Positions 27,201-35,998 of a stretch of 64,000 nt of DNA are shown one piece after another. The notes under the pieces were generated by a model. It searched no databases. It was not told where the DNA came from and saw only the letters and a list, made by a program, of their open reading frames with translations. The position numbers and the translations under genes were made by a program. This DNA is from Caldilineaceae bacterium (GTDB lineage Bacteria > Chloroflexota > Anaerolineae > Caldilineales > Caldilineaceae), in contig JALHQH010000020.1 of assembly GCA_022842065.1 (NCBI GenBank), positions 124,001 through 188,000 of the forward strand, written 5' to 3'. The first letter of the stretch is position 1. Each line of letters starts with the position of its first letter.

Positions 27201-27779
27201 TTGTGCCTGCGCCCAAGCGCCGGCCGCTTCGTCGACAGTCGCCAGGAGCGTGAGGGCATCGAGGGCTTGGAGGTGGAAAAGTTCTTGTTTGCTGCGCCGC
27301 CACTCCTCAAAGGGTGCGCTGTCCGCAATCGCAAAGCCGGCGAGGAATTCGCCCTGGTAGAGCGCAACCGCCTGCCGCAACTGTGCTAAACAGGCTGAAC
27401 AGTGCGCAAGCTGCGGATGGGCATGGCTACCGCACTGCTGTAAGTGGCGGATAAACGCTGTGACATCACACTGATAGGGCGCAGCTGGGTTGAATTGGAG
27501 GGTTTGGCGGGTAATCAGCAAGAAGGAGGGCGCGTTCACTTCATCGCCAATCGCTTGGCGCAATTGATAGAGGGCTTGGCGCAGACTTCCGCGCGCGCTG
27601 GTTTCGGTGTAATCAGGCCACAAAAGCGCGGTTAACGCGCTGCGTGGATGTGCGTGCGCCGCTTCTACCGCTAAATAGGTTAACAGCGCGCGCCCCTTGT
27701 CACTTTCAAAGTTGGTAATCGTGTGCGCCGCACGGGTTACTTGAAAGTGCCCGAAAAAGCGTAAGTTCAGCACAGCCAT
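24216..27779 (-). CDS. Large BTAD-ATPase-TPR transcriptional regulator, copy 3
   Basis: A 1187-residue SARP/AfsR-like regulator. It opens MAVLNLRFFGHFQVTRAAHT with the winged-helix region containing LTALLWPDYTETSARGSLRQ, then BTAD to about residue 255 (QTELGVEPSNATTLLYKQI). A proline- and valine-rich linker leads to the STAND ATPase: TPFVGRVREV, Walker A GPGGMGKT near 345-352, and LLILDNVEHL. From about 680 on it is TPR-like. The start at 27779 was chosen because ggag lies 9 bases upstream; ATG 27794 has no spacing to its purine run. Upstream are three phased copies of ATCRTCAGG. Architecture and ATPase closely resemble copy 2, so these two are probably paralogues. Confidence 0.9.
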   Translation of the reverse strand: MAVLNLRFFGHFQVTRAAHTITNFESDKGRALLTYLAVEAAHAHPRSALTALLWPDYTETSARGSLRQALYQLRQAIGDEVNAPSFLLITRQTLQFNPAAPYQCDVTAFIRHLQQCGSHAHPQLAHCSACLAQLRQAVALYQGEFLAGFAIADSAPFEEWRRSKQELFHLQALDALTLLATVDEAAGAWAQAQHYARQQLVLEPWREEAHRQLMRVLVRQGQRAAAVAQYHSCRQVLQTELGVEPSNATTLLYKQIRDGLLPEHSTPLTVQPSPAAAVVLPQVGQVDAVPAVADAPTITEPTRADRGQRRHNLPTQLTPFVGRVREVAEIVAQLQQPECRLLTLIGPGGMGKTRLALEVARTISDRYADGVFFVSLAPLASTAVLAPAIVSALDLNLPGANVEQSLLHFLRSKELLLILDNVEHLPATVSMVVNLLASAPGVQIMATSRARLNLQGEQLYHVQPLPFQRTQALETGLANDAVRLFSQCARRVNPAFHIDGATLPAVLHICQLVEGMPLGLEMAAAQCEWLAPAEIAREIEAHSDFLATDWADVPVRQRSMRAVFTWSWELLDEQDQQTFSRLSIFRGGFMREAAAAIMGTGLRSLINLVNKSLLYVSYTQTAAARYQVHELLRQFGAEQLDARRAERAEVEARHSAYYLTWLAEREWQLARHEPRQASAEIQQELDNIRSAWAHAVTTANITLLANGVNALMRYYELTGLLDERIHAFRRAAAVLETVPFASEGAMSPAPQPLRSKLLAFLASALMKQGKFDEGMTLAQQAIELGKAHDSMEGEAYGWLILGQGYYRKGRYREAREQFSQVLRLLDTYQPDKATLSLLDDVEYMAHGWLGATEAETGNFVAAKAAFDQCIIICRRLNNRLAEVQWRINLANLLRRMSDYIAARPLYEECLQVTHDLGYHWGEGETLAELGDTLAMLGEYTLADEYFCRAAGQLARFGYSVEELHCTLLRARFYCFLGAYPTARQWLARVFQSPLLQESAWLMLVARLTSATLADQTGDYAAVVADTTAARQLSERLGTPLLQANGLLLLGHAHAALQAWDAAAVAYTQANTIYQQLGNLVIGAEARAGLALVALADGKTQLAFAQIEAILPLLQHNGTVGLNEPFFTILAAYRVLHAVGDQRAGAVLTAGYAQLQRYADQIADATLRQSFWDAVPVHRALQQIYSCY

Positions 27780-27814
27780 GTGGCTGATCTCCATCTCCCC
27801 TTGTGTAAAAACGT

Positions 27815-27881
27815 TTTCCTGATGATCGCGGCCTGATTTCCTGACGATAGCCACCACACGCCATGACGTTTCCCTGATGAT
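27815..27881 (-). promoter_or_regulatory. Three 11-bp-phased direct repeats upstream of BTAD regulator 3
   Basis: On the minus strand the word ATCRTCAGGRAA occurs three times. On the plus strand, cctgatgat, cctgacgat and cctgatgat begin at 27818, 27840 and 27873, giving spacings of 22 and 33 bases, both multiples of 11. The block lies 36-102 bases ahead of the regulator start, so it probably overlaps the promoter and fits autoregulation by a BTAD protein. Confidence 0.5.
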
Positions 27882-28072
27882 AATTCGCTATCCTGGAAAT
27901 GTCCACAGCACAATGACAACAGCACAACGCTAGCGTATCCCAAAGCCGAGCGGTTCAGAATTATAAAATGCTTTCAAATAATCATTGCTGCTTAGCACAT
28001 CAGTATACACAATAGAGCAGCCGATCAACAAATACCCAACTATTTTATTAATCCGCCAGCGCCATATCAACG

Positions 28073-28309
28073 ATGTTCGACCAACAATCAACACCCAAAC
28101 TTAATCAGCTCTATCAATCCTATCTGGTGCGGCTCTGGCAGGAGGATCAACAGGCGCCGTGGCGGATTCTGGTGCAATCAATCCAAAGTGGTGAAACCCT
28201 CCATTTTGCCGATCTGGAAAGTTTCCTTGCCTTTATCGCGACGCAGACCGCAAGTAAGCAGCCTGCGGTTGATCATGGTCAGGCGGAGAGTGGGGAGGTA
28301 GGACAGTGA
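28073..28309 (+). CDS. Small hypothetical protein
   Basis: A 78-residue protein with a compact helical core: LNQLYQSYLVRLWQEDQQAP, then WRILVQSIQSGETLHFADLE and SFLAFIATQ. This pattern is often seen in short proteins beside large regulators, but I do not recognise a named family. The last 15 residues (VDHGQAESGEVGQ) are encoded within a run of gagtg/cagtg words and look added. There is no clear ribosome binding site before ATG 28073. It is divergent from BTAD regulator 3 and 60 bases ahead of the EF-hand gene, with which it may be co-transcribed. Confidence 0.6.
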   Translation: MFDQQSTPKLNQLYQSYLVRLWQEDQQAPWRILVQSIQSGETLHFADLESFLAFIATQTASKQPAVDHGQAESGEVGQ

Positions 28310-28368
28310 GACAGTGAGTCAGTAGATTGACGCGCATTAGGCCATTTTATTACAAAGGAGAAAACCAT

Positions 28369-28914
28369 ATGTTATCTGCACTACGCACCCGCAAATTTAC
28401 CGCCCTTTTCGCCTGTTTCGACTTTGACAAGAATGGCGTCCTCGAACAGCGCGACTATGAGCAATTCGCCCAGAACCTTAGCCAGGCGTACAACCTGGCC
28501 CCCGGCACCGCCGCCTATGGGGCCATGCACGCCGAAACGATGGCGCTCTGGGACTTTGTCCACCATGTCGCCGACCAGGATGGCGACCACTGTATCACGC
28601 CCGCCGAATTTATCACCGCCTATGCTGCGTTAACCGACAACGACGAAACCTTCCACCAGTTGCTGGGCAGCTATGCCGAATTTGTGATCCGCACCGGCGA
28701 TCAGAATGGCGATGGCCAGCTGAATGAAGATGAATATGCCACCATTCTCTGGTGCTACGGCATTGCGGACGCTGACGCCCGCGCCGCCTTTCGCCACCTG
28801 ATCACCGACGGCAGCGGCTATCTCACCAACGCGGCGATGGCACAGGTCTTCGCCGCGTTTTTCCGCAGCGACGATCCGGCGGCCCCCGGCAATTGGATGA
28901 TCGGGCCGCTGTAA
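28369..28914 (+). CDS. EF-hand calcium-binding protein (calerythrin-like)
   Basis: A 181-residue cytoplasmic protein with four EF-hand positions. Loop 1 is DFDKNGVLEQRD at about 18-29, loop 2 DQDGDHCITPAE, loop 3 DQNGDGQLNEDE, and loop 4 (DGSGYLTNAA) is degenerate and probably does not bind calcium. Length and spacing match bacterial calerythrin-type sarcoplasmic-like proteins known from actinobacteria. No signal peptide is present. ATG 28369 has aaaggag 7-8 bases upstream. It stands 35 bases before a gene for a secreted protein with RTX-type calcium repeats. Calcium buffering or signalling linked to secretion is an inference from this pairing. Confidence 0.88.
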   Translation: MLSALRTRKFTALFACFDFDKNGVLEQRDYEQFAQNLSQAYNLAPGTAAYGAMHAETMALWDFVHHVADQDGDHCITPAEFITAYAALTDNDETFHQLLGSYAEFVIRTGDQNGDGQLNEDEYATILWCYGIADADARAAFRHLITDGSGYLTNAAMAQVFAAFFRSDDPAAPGNWMIGPL

Positions 28915-28949
28915 TTCTTATCAACAACCATTAATGAGGAGGAACAAAC

Positions 28950-31565
28950 ATGGATCACCCAAGCCGTCAACAACGCTGGATCAGCTATAGCCTCGCGCTG
29001 CTGCTGGTCATTGCCCTGAGCTGGGGGCTGACGCAACCGGCCCTGGCCGCCCCTGTACCGACACAAACCATCGTCGGTACGCTGTCGCCCAGCAATCTAA
29101 ATCCCAATACGCCGCTCCTTGTCGGTTTTGCTGTAGCGAGTGGGGGAGTGAGTGCCCCTATCACCGGTAGTGTATCCGTAAACACATCTTGGGGGGGAAG
29201 TTGCAGTCAAACCCTAGACGTCAACGACAACCGTTTGGGCAGCAGCGGCTATGTGGCAAGCTCCTCGTGCGTGCTCTCACCGCTCGTCGTCGGTGTACAC
29301 ACTATAACCGCGCGCTATAATGGCGACAGCAACAACTTGTCCAGCACGTCATCTAGTAGAGAGATAACCGTCAAGTATTTAGTCGATGTCGCCATCACTG
29401 CCCATACGCCCGATCCTGCGGGGGTAGACCAAGCGGTGCTGGTTCAGTATAGTATCACGCCCTTAAGCGCAGATTCTGGCATCCCCGCGCCTACAGGCAC
29501 GGTCTTCGTCACTGATGGGGTTAATAGCTGCCTCTCCACCCCGGCCACGGGTCAATGCAGCCTGCTCTTAGAGACCGCTGGGATTAGAACCCTCACCGCC
29601 AGCTACTCGGGAGACAGCAATTTCTACGCGGACAGTGGAGCGGTTAACCACACTGTCATCGGTTACGCCAGCACCACGCGCATCAAGGCTAACACCCCCG
29701 ACCCCTCCATCCAAGGCCAAGCCGTTAGTGTCAGCTACAGTGTCGTCGCCAATGACCCCAGCAAAGGCATACCTAGCGGCGTCGTCACCGTGAGCGACGG
29801 GGTGGATAGCTGCACCGGCACCGTCGCCGCCGGCAGTTGTTCACTCACCCTTAGCACGCCCGGCGCACGCACCCTCAGCGCCACCTATGCCGGTAATACC
29901 AAGTTTGCCGGCAGTATCTCTGCGGCTGAACCCCACACCGTGAATGTACTCGACACGACTCCACCGGTGATCACCGTCAGCGGCACGAAGGCGGATGGCA
30001 GCCCCTACACCACGGGCACCTGGACCAACCAGAATGTGCTGGTCCACTTCACCTGTAGCGATAGGGGATCGGGCATTGCCGTTTGTCCCGGTGATCAGGT
30101 GATCAGCCCCAACGGTACCTTTACCGCCGAAGGCACGGCCACGGATAATGCCGGCAACACTGCCAGCGCCAGCTTCGGGCCAATCCAGATCGACAAAACT
30201 GCACCAACGGTCACCGTCAGTGGCACGAAAGCCGACGGCAGCCTCTACACGGTCGGCACCTGGACCAACCAGAATGTGCTGGTCCACTTCACCTGTAGTG
30301 ATATAGGATCGGGGATTGCGGTTTGTCCCGGTGATCAGGTGATCAGCCCTGACGGCACCTTTACGGCTGCAGGTACAGCCAGGGACAACGCCGGCAACAC
30401 TGCCAGCGCCAGCTTCGGACCGATGCAGATCGACAAAACCGCGCCGAGTGTGGCTGTAACCGGTGTGAGCAACGGTGGTGGTTATCTGCTCGGCGCGGTC
30501 CCCACGGCCGGCTGCACCACCACGGACGCGCTTTCCGGTGTGGCGATCCAAGCCACGCTGAGCTTTAGTGGCGGTAATGGCGATGGGACAGGCGATTTCA
30601 CCGCCACCTGTAGCGGTGGCCGCGACAACGCCGGCAACCAAGCGGCGGCGAGTGTCAACTTCACTGTCAATGCGCCACCAACAGCCACCAACACGCCGCT
30701 GCCGACAGCCACCAACACACCGCTGCCGACAGCCACCAACACACCGCTGCCGACAGCTACCAACACACCATTGCCAACAGCGACGCCGACCAGCAGCGGT
30801 CTCCTGATCGGGAGCTGCGGGCCTTACACGGTCTATCAAGTGGGCAGCAATTACACAGCAGCGGGTTGGAACGGCACAATTAAAGTCGGCACAAGCGGCA
30901 ACAACACGCTCACCGGCGGCAACGGTCCCGACCTGCTGCTCGGCCTGGGGGGCAACGACCTGTTGCAGGGCAACGGCGGTGATGATCTGCTCTGTGGTGG
31001 TGACGGGGTTGATCTGCTGCAAGGGTTGGCGGGCAACGACCTGCTTGACGGCGGTGACGGCCACGATGTCCTCAACGGCGGCAGCGGCGACTACGACGAA
31101 CTGCTGGCCGGCGAGGGCAATGATGTACTGCTCGATGGTGATGGCGTGCGCAATGCCAGTGGCGGGGCGGGCAGTGATCTCTTCACCTTGGCCCTGCGTT
31201 ATGGTTGGCGTGATGGAGATGGGCAAGCCCGCTTTGCTGGCCTGACGGCCGGTTATGGCAACGATGTCGTCGGGCTGGCGATTCTCAATCCGGTGCGCTT
31301 CTTTGTCGACATTAGCGGCGACGAGCGCAACACCCCTGCTAGCCCGCTGGAAGGCAACGACGATGGGCTGGCGCTGGTCGGGGTGATCGACCCGGCTTCC
31401 CCCCTCATCAAATTTGAGCATCGGGTAGTGCTCAGCGCCGACACCACGGTCGAAATTCCGGGCGAAGAGGACGGTGCCGAATATCTGACGGAACCTGTGG
31501 GTGAAGAAGGGACCACACCAGTCGCACCGGCCAACCGCCTCTTCCTGCCGTTCATCACGCGGTAG
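28950..31565 (+). CDS. Secreted multidomain protein with Ig-like repeats and RTX-type calcium repeats
   Basis: An 871-residue exported protein. The signal peptide ends near TQPALAAP (about residue 35). Three Ig-like repeats of group-3 type follow (each with TARYNGDSNN, TASYSGDSNF or SATYAGNTKF). Next come two near-identical HYR-like modules (TVSGTKADGSLYTVGTWTNQ and relatives) and a third partial one. A Pro-Thr linker made of four 24-base repeats (TATNTPLP) leads to glycine-aspartate RTX nonapeptides (GGNGPDLLLGLGGNDLL onward), a beta-rich tail and the ending NRLFLPFITR. ATG 28950 has gaggagg 8-9 bases upstream. The protein probably folds on calcium outside the cell and acts as an adhesin or sheath component; no catalytic domain is seen. 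Confidence 0.85.
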   Translation: MDHPSRQQRWISYSLALLLVIALSWGLTQPALAAPVPTQTIVGTLSPSNLNPNTPLLVGFAVASGGVSAPITGSVSVNTSWGGSCSQTLDVNDNRLGSSGYVASSSCVLSPLVVGVHTITARYNGDSNNLSSTSSSREITVKYLVDVAITAHTPDPAGVDQAVLVQYSITPLSADSGIPAPTGTVFVTDGVNSCLSTPATGQCSLLLETAGIRTLTASYSGDSNFYADSGAVNHTVIGYASTTRIKANTPDPSIQGQAVSVSYSVVANDPSKGIPSGVVTVSDGVDSCTGTVAAGSCSLTLSTPGARTLSATYAGNTKFAGSISAAEPHTVNVLDTTPPVITVSGTKADGSPYTTGTWTNQNVLVHFTCSDRGSGIAVCPGDQVISPNGTFTAEGTATDNAGNTASASFGPIQIDKTAPTVTVSGTKADGSLYTVGTWTNQNVLVHFTCSDIGSGIAVCPGDQVISPDGTFTAAGTARDNAGNTASASFGPMQIDKTAPSVAVTGVSNGGGYLLGAVPTAGCTTTDALSGVAIQATLSFSGGNGDGTGDFTATCSGGRDNAGNQAAASVNFTVNAPPTATNTPLPTATNTPLPTATNTPLPTATNTPLPTATPTSSGLLIGSCGPYTVYQVGSNYTAAGWNGTIKVGTSGNNTLTGGNGPDLLLGLGGNDLLQGNGGDDLLCGGDGVDLLQGLAGNDLLDGGDGHDVLNGGSGDYDELLAGEGNDVLLDGDGVRNASGGAGSDLFTLALRYGWRDGDGQARFAGLTAGYGNDVVGLAILNPVRFFVDISGDERNTPASPLEGNDDGLALVGVIDPASPLIKFEHRVVLSADTTVEIPGEEDGAEYLTEPVGEEGTTPVAPANRLFLPFITR
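30682..30780 (+). repeat. Four 24-bp tandem repeats encoding a Pro-Thr linker
   Basis: The unit encodes TATNTPLP and is repeated four times with minor third-position changes. It joins the Ig-like and RTX parts of the secreted protein. Similar extended linkers are common in exported Chloroflexota proteins. Confidence 0.85.
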
Positions 31566-31750
31566 CAGGGCGAGGAGACACGAGAGACGGGTCACAAGGG
31601 TGTGCTGATTGGTACGGCCCGTGCGTGATCTCTACGCAGTGCTCGCTAGGACCAACCGCAGCGTAATGTAAGTTGCTGGCAGCACTGACACCTATCGTGG
31701 TAAACTGATGCGGCAATTTCGTGGCTGAATCGTAAATTAGGAGGCATCCA

Positions 31751-32146
31751 ATGGATCGACGCATCACCAACCCCTGGACTTGGCAGGAACCCTTCGGCTT
31801 TGTCCACGCCCATGAAGTCAGCGCGGCGCAACATACCCTCTACTGTGCCGGCCAACTCTCGACCAACGATGAGGGCCATCCCGTCCATGCCGGTGACATC
31901 CGCGCCCAAGTCAACCAGGCCTTTGACAACGTGGAACGAGTTTTACAGGAAGCCGGCTACACCTTGGCCGATGTGACGCGGCTCAACTACTACAGCACCG
32001 ATGTCGATGCGCTGTTAGCCAATTGGGATGCGATTACGAGCCGGTTGACCGCGGGTGGCTGCCGCTGTACCAGCACACTGCTGGGCGTGGCCCGGCTGGC
32101 CTACCCGGAGATGCTAATCGAGATTGAAGCAACGGCGGCAAAATAG
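31751..32146 (+). CDS. RidA family protein
   Basis: A 131-residue member of the RidA/YjgF/UK114 superfamily, which as a trimer hydrolyses reactive enamine/imine intermediates. Visible features are LYCAGQLSTNDEGHPVHAGD, then QVNQAFDNVERVLQEAGYTL, DVTRLNYYSTDVDALL and the closing CTSTLLGVARLAYPEMLIEI. The usual catalytic arginine position is not in the standard V-x-V-R-L-P context (CRCTSTLLGV here), so it may be a non-deaminase subfamily. ATG 31751 has aggagg 6-7 bases upstream, an excellent site. It is a single gene convergent with pnp, with which it shares a hairpin terminator. Confidence 0.88.
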   Translation: MDRRITNPWTWQEPFGFVHAHEVSAAQHTLYCAGQLSTNDEGHPVHAGDIRAQVNQAFDNVERVLQEAGYTLADVTRLNYYSTDVDALLANWDAITSRLTAGGCRCTSTLLGVARLAYPEMLIEIEATAAK

Positions 32147-32160
32147 CAGACTGGACCAAT

Positions 32161-32198
32161 AAAAAGAGCCGTAGTGCACCTGCACTACGGCTCTTTTT
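32161..32198. terminator. Bidirectional intrinsic terminator between ridA-type gene and pnp
   Basis: An 18-bp near-perfect stem (32161-32178 with 32181-32198, core gagccgtagtgca) has an A-run on the left and a T-run on the right, so it ends transcription from both the RidA gene and pnp. Confidence 0.9.
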
Positions 32199-32213
32199 AT
32201 CAGCTATAACAAC

Positions 32214-34562
<2,349 letters not shown>

Positions 34563-34875
34563 AAGATTCTCCTTGGTAACATCGATCTGACGGTCGATCT
34601 GTTTGATCGACGAATCGATTGATAGTGGGAATTGGCGGGGCGACAAAGTGCCCGCGCTGAACACCCAATATCGATAACAAAACTTGACAACAAGATACGC
34701 AGCCCGCCAGTGCTGCCGAAATTGATGCGCTGATGCTAACGCCAACCTACCACTGTCGATAAAAGGTACAAAGTACCCTCCATCCCAATGGCAAGACGTA
34801 CGTAGCCAACGACCAATGCGTCAGTGGCGAGCAGCGTTACAACAGTGTCAAGCGAACTGAGAAGGGTGGAGAATG

Positions 34876-34971
34876 GATGCCGAGGTGCGGAACTGGAGAG
34901 CGACCCCAAACGGGCCGCAAGATTCAGTGCTGTTTGGGGGCACTCTCCAATGCCGAACCCCGACGAGCGCG
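34876..34971. repeat. Long imperfect hairpin in the pnp leader region
   Basis: The core arms ggagagcgaccccaaac (34895-34911) and 34932-34948 pair at 15 of 17 positions. Pairing continues outward less perfectly (cgaggtgcggaact with the region ending near 34971). It may be a structured 5' leader for pnp or a small palindromic element. Confidence 0.45.
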
Positions 34972-35166
34972 AACTGCTATAGGCTGCATTGCTTGTAAAC
35001 GCCTCTATTGGTTTTTAATCAACGATTTGTACGTTTTCAAGGCAACCGCAGTAAGAAATTCAACCACCTGCTCATTGTCGTCATGACACTGATGACGAAC
35101 AATCAAACTTCATATGCTACTTTGCGCCCTACCCATCAGGCTGCAAAGTAAATGCACCTTAGACAG

Positions 35167-35207
35167 CAAAAGGGGCGAGGGTCTTCCGGTCTAGACCTTC
35201 TCGCCCC
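35167..35207 (-). terminator. Intrinsic terminator of rpsO
   Basis: On the minus strand a stem built on ggggcgag with ctcgcccc (inner ggtct/agacc) is followed by tttt. It begins 14 bases after the rpsO stop. Confidence 0.85.
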
Positions 35208-35220
35208 ATTGATTCCTTTG

Positions 35221-35490
35221 CTATCGTCGCAGACCCAACCGCTGAATCAACTCTTGATACCGCGTTGTGTCGCTTTGGCGCAGATACGCCAGGTGCCGAC
35301 GGCGTTGCCCAACCAACTTGAGCAGACCGCGCCGCGACCCTTCGTCGTGCTTGTGTTTATTCAAGTGCTCGACGAGAGAATTGATCCGTGTGGTCAAAAT
35401 CGCCACCTGTACTTCCGGCGACCCCGTATCGTTGGGCGTCGTCTGGTACTCACGAATCAAGTCGGCCTTTTGTTCTTTCGAAATAGACAT
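35221..35490 (-). CDS. rpsO: 30S ribosomal protein S15
   Basis: An 89-residue S15, the standard length. It starts [17 protein letters not shown] and contains [20 protein letters not shown], the [20 protein letters not shown] block that contacts 16S rRNA, and [20 protein letters not shown]. The start at 35490 has aggag 7 bases upstream; a 22-codon extension has no site. S15 binds early to the central domain of 16S rRNA during small-subunit assembly. pnp follows on the same strand after a terminator, so read-through rather than a simple operon would link them. Confidence 0.97.
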   Translation of the reverse strand: MSISKEQKADLIREYQTTPNDTGSPEVQVAILTTRINSLVEHLNKHKHDEGSRRGLLKLVGQRRRHLAYLRQSDTTRYQELIQRLGLRR

Positions 35491-35846
35491 CTGGTACTCC
35501 TGTTCTAGTAGATGCACAAACCCAGCAAAGCTGGAAAGTAAAAAGATAGAGTGCAATATGACTTCATGGTTTCGCGCTTTGCTGCTTACTCCTCCATGAA
35601 ATCATCACTATAACTGATGGGTGCAATGTCAAAGGCTGCCACGATCAATTGCCTACACAATAAATCACGAAATGCCACAGACTTGCCTTGGCCGGGACAC
35701 CGCTGTACCGGGCGCGTATCCTAGCACAATCGTTCGGATCGATTATATCACCATTTGCGCATAACAACAAATTTTCATCCCCATCTTACAAGATATGTTG
35801 CCTACCGCGTGCTTAGATCAGGAAATTGTAGGCGCGAAATGATAGA

Positions 35847-35945
35847 CAAGGTGACAGGGTGACAAGAGACAAGGAGTCATACTCTCGTATCTTGCGGGTG
35901 CCACCCTGTCACCCTGTCACCTTGCCACCCTGTCACCTTGCCACG
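35847..35945. repeat. Iterated-word palindrome ahead of recD2
   Basis: The left arm caaggtgacagggtgac (35847-35863) is perfectly complementary to 35908-35924. The right side repeats caccctgt and caccttgc words several times. Confidence 0.7.
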
Positions 35946-35962
35946 CCTCTCGTCTCTAAAAC

Positions 35963-35998
35963 TTGCCCACCGGCCCCCAATCTGCTACGCTTGCGGCT
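35963..35998 (+). promoter_or_regulatory. Candidate leaderless promoter of recD2
   Basis: ttgccc at 35963-35968 and tacgct at 35986-35991 are separated by 17 bases, and the ATG at 35999 lies 7 bases past the -10 element, where transcription would start. There is no Shine-Dalgarno sequence. The match to consensus is only moderate. Confidence 0.35.

Larger units (their letters stand above)
34563..35220. other. 658-base spacer between rpsO and pnp
   Basis: No coding region is supported. It contains the rpsO terminator at its rpsO end and a long imperfect hairpin around 34895-34948 in its middle. The remainder, next to pnp, probably forms the pnp promoter and 5' untranslated region, where PNPase autoregulation acts in other bacteria. 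Confidence 0.6.
35491..35998. other. 508-base spacer between divergent rpsO and recD2
   Basis: No gene is seen. It should contain the rpsO promoter on the minus strand. Bases 35847-35945 form a palindrome of iterated words (gtgacagg and caccctgt types), with a perfect 17-bp arm at 35847-35863 pairing with 35908-35924. Confidence 0.6.

Noticed and set aside
30682..30780. CRISPR-like regular repeats
   Set aside because: The 24-base units are contiguous, without spacers, and encode a Pro-Thr linker.
29841..31595. A 584-codon open frame on the minus strand, opposite the secreted RTX-type gene
   Set aside because: It arises from the GC and codon bias of the sense gene; the sense strand has a signal peptide, known domains and a good ribosome binding site.
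34877..35086. A 69-codon reading frame in the rpsO-pnp spacer
   Set aside because: It covers both arms of the hairpin and has no start signal or plausible protein pattern.
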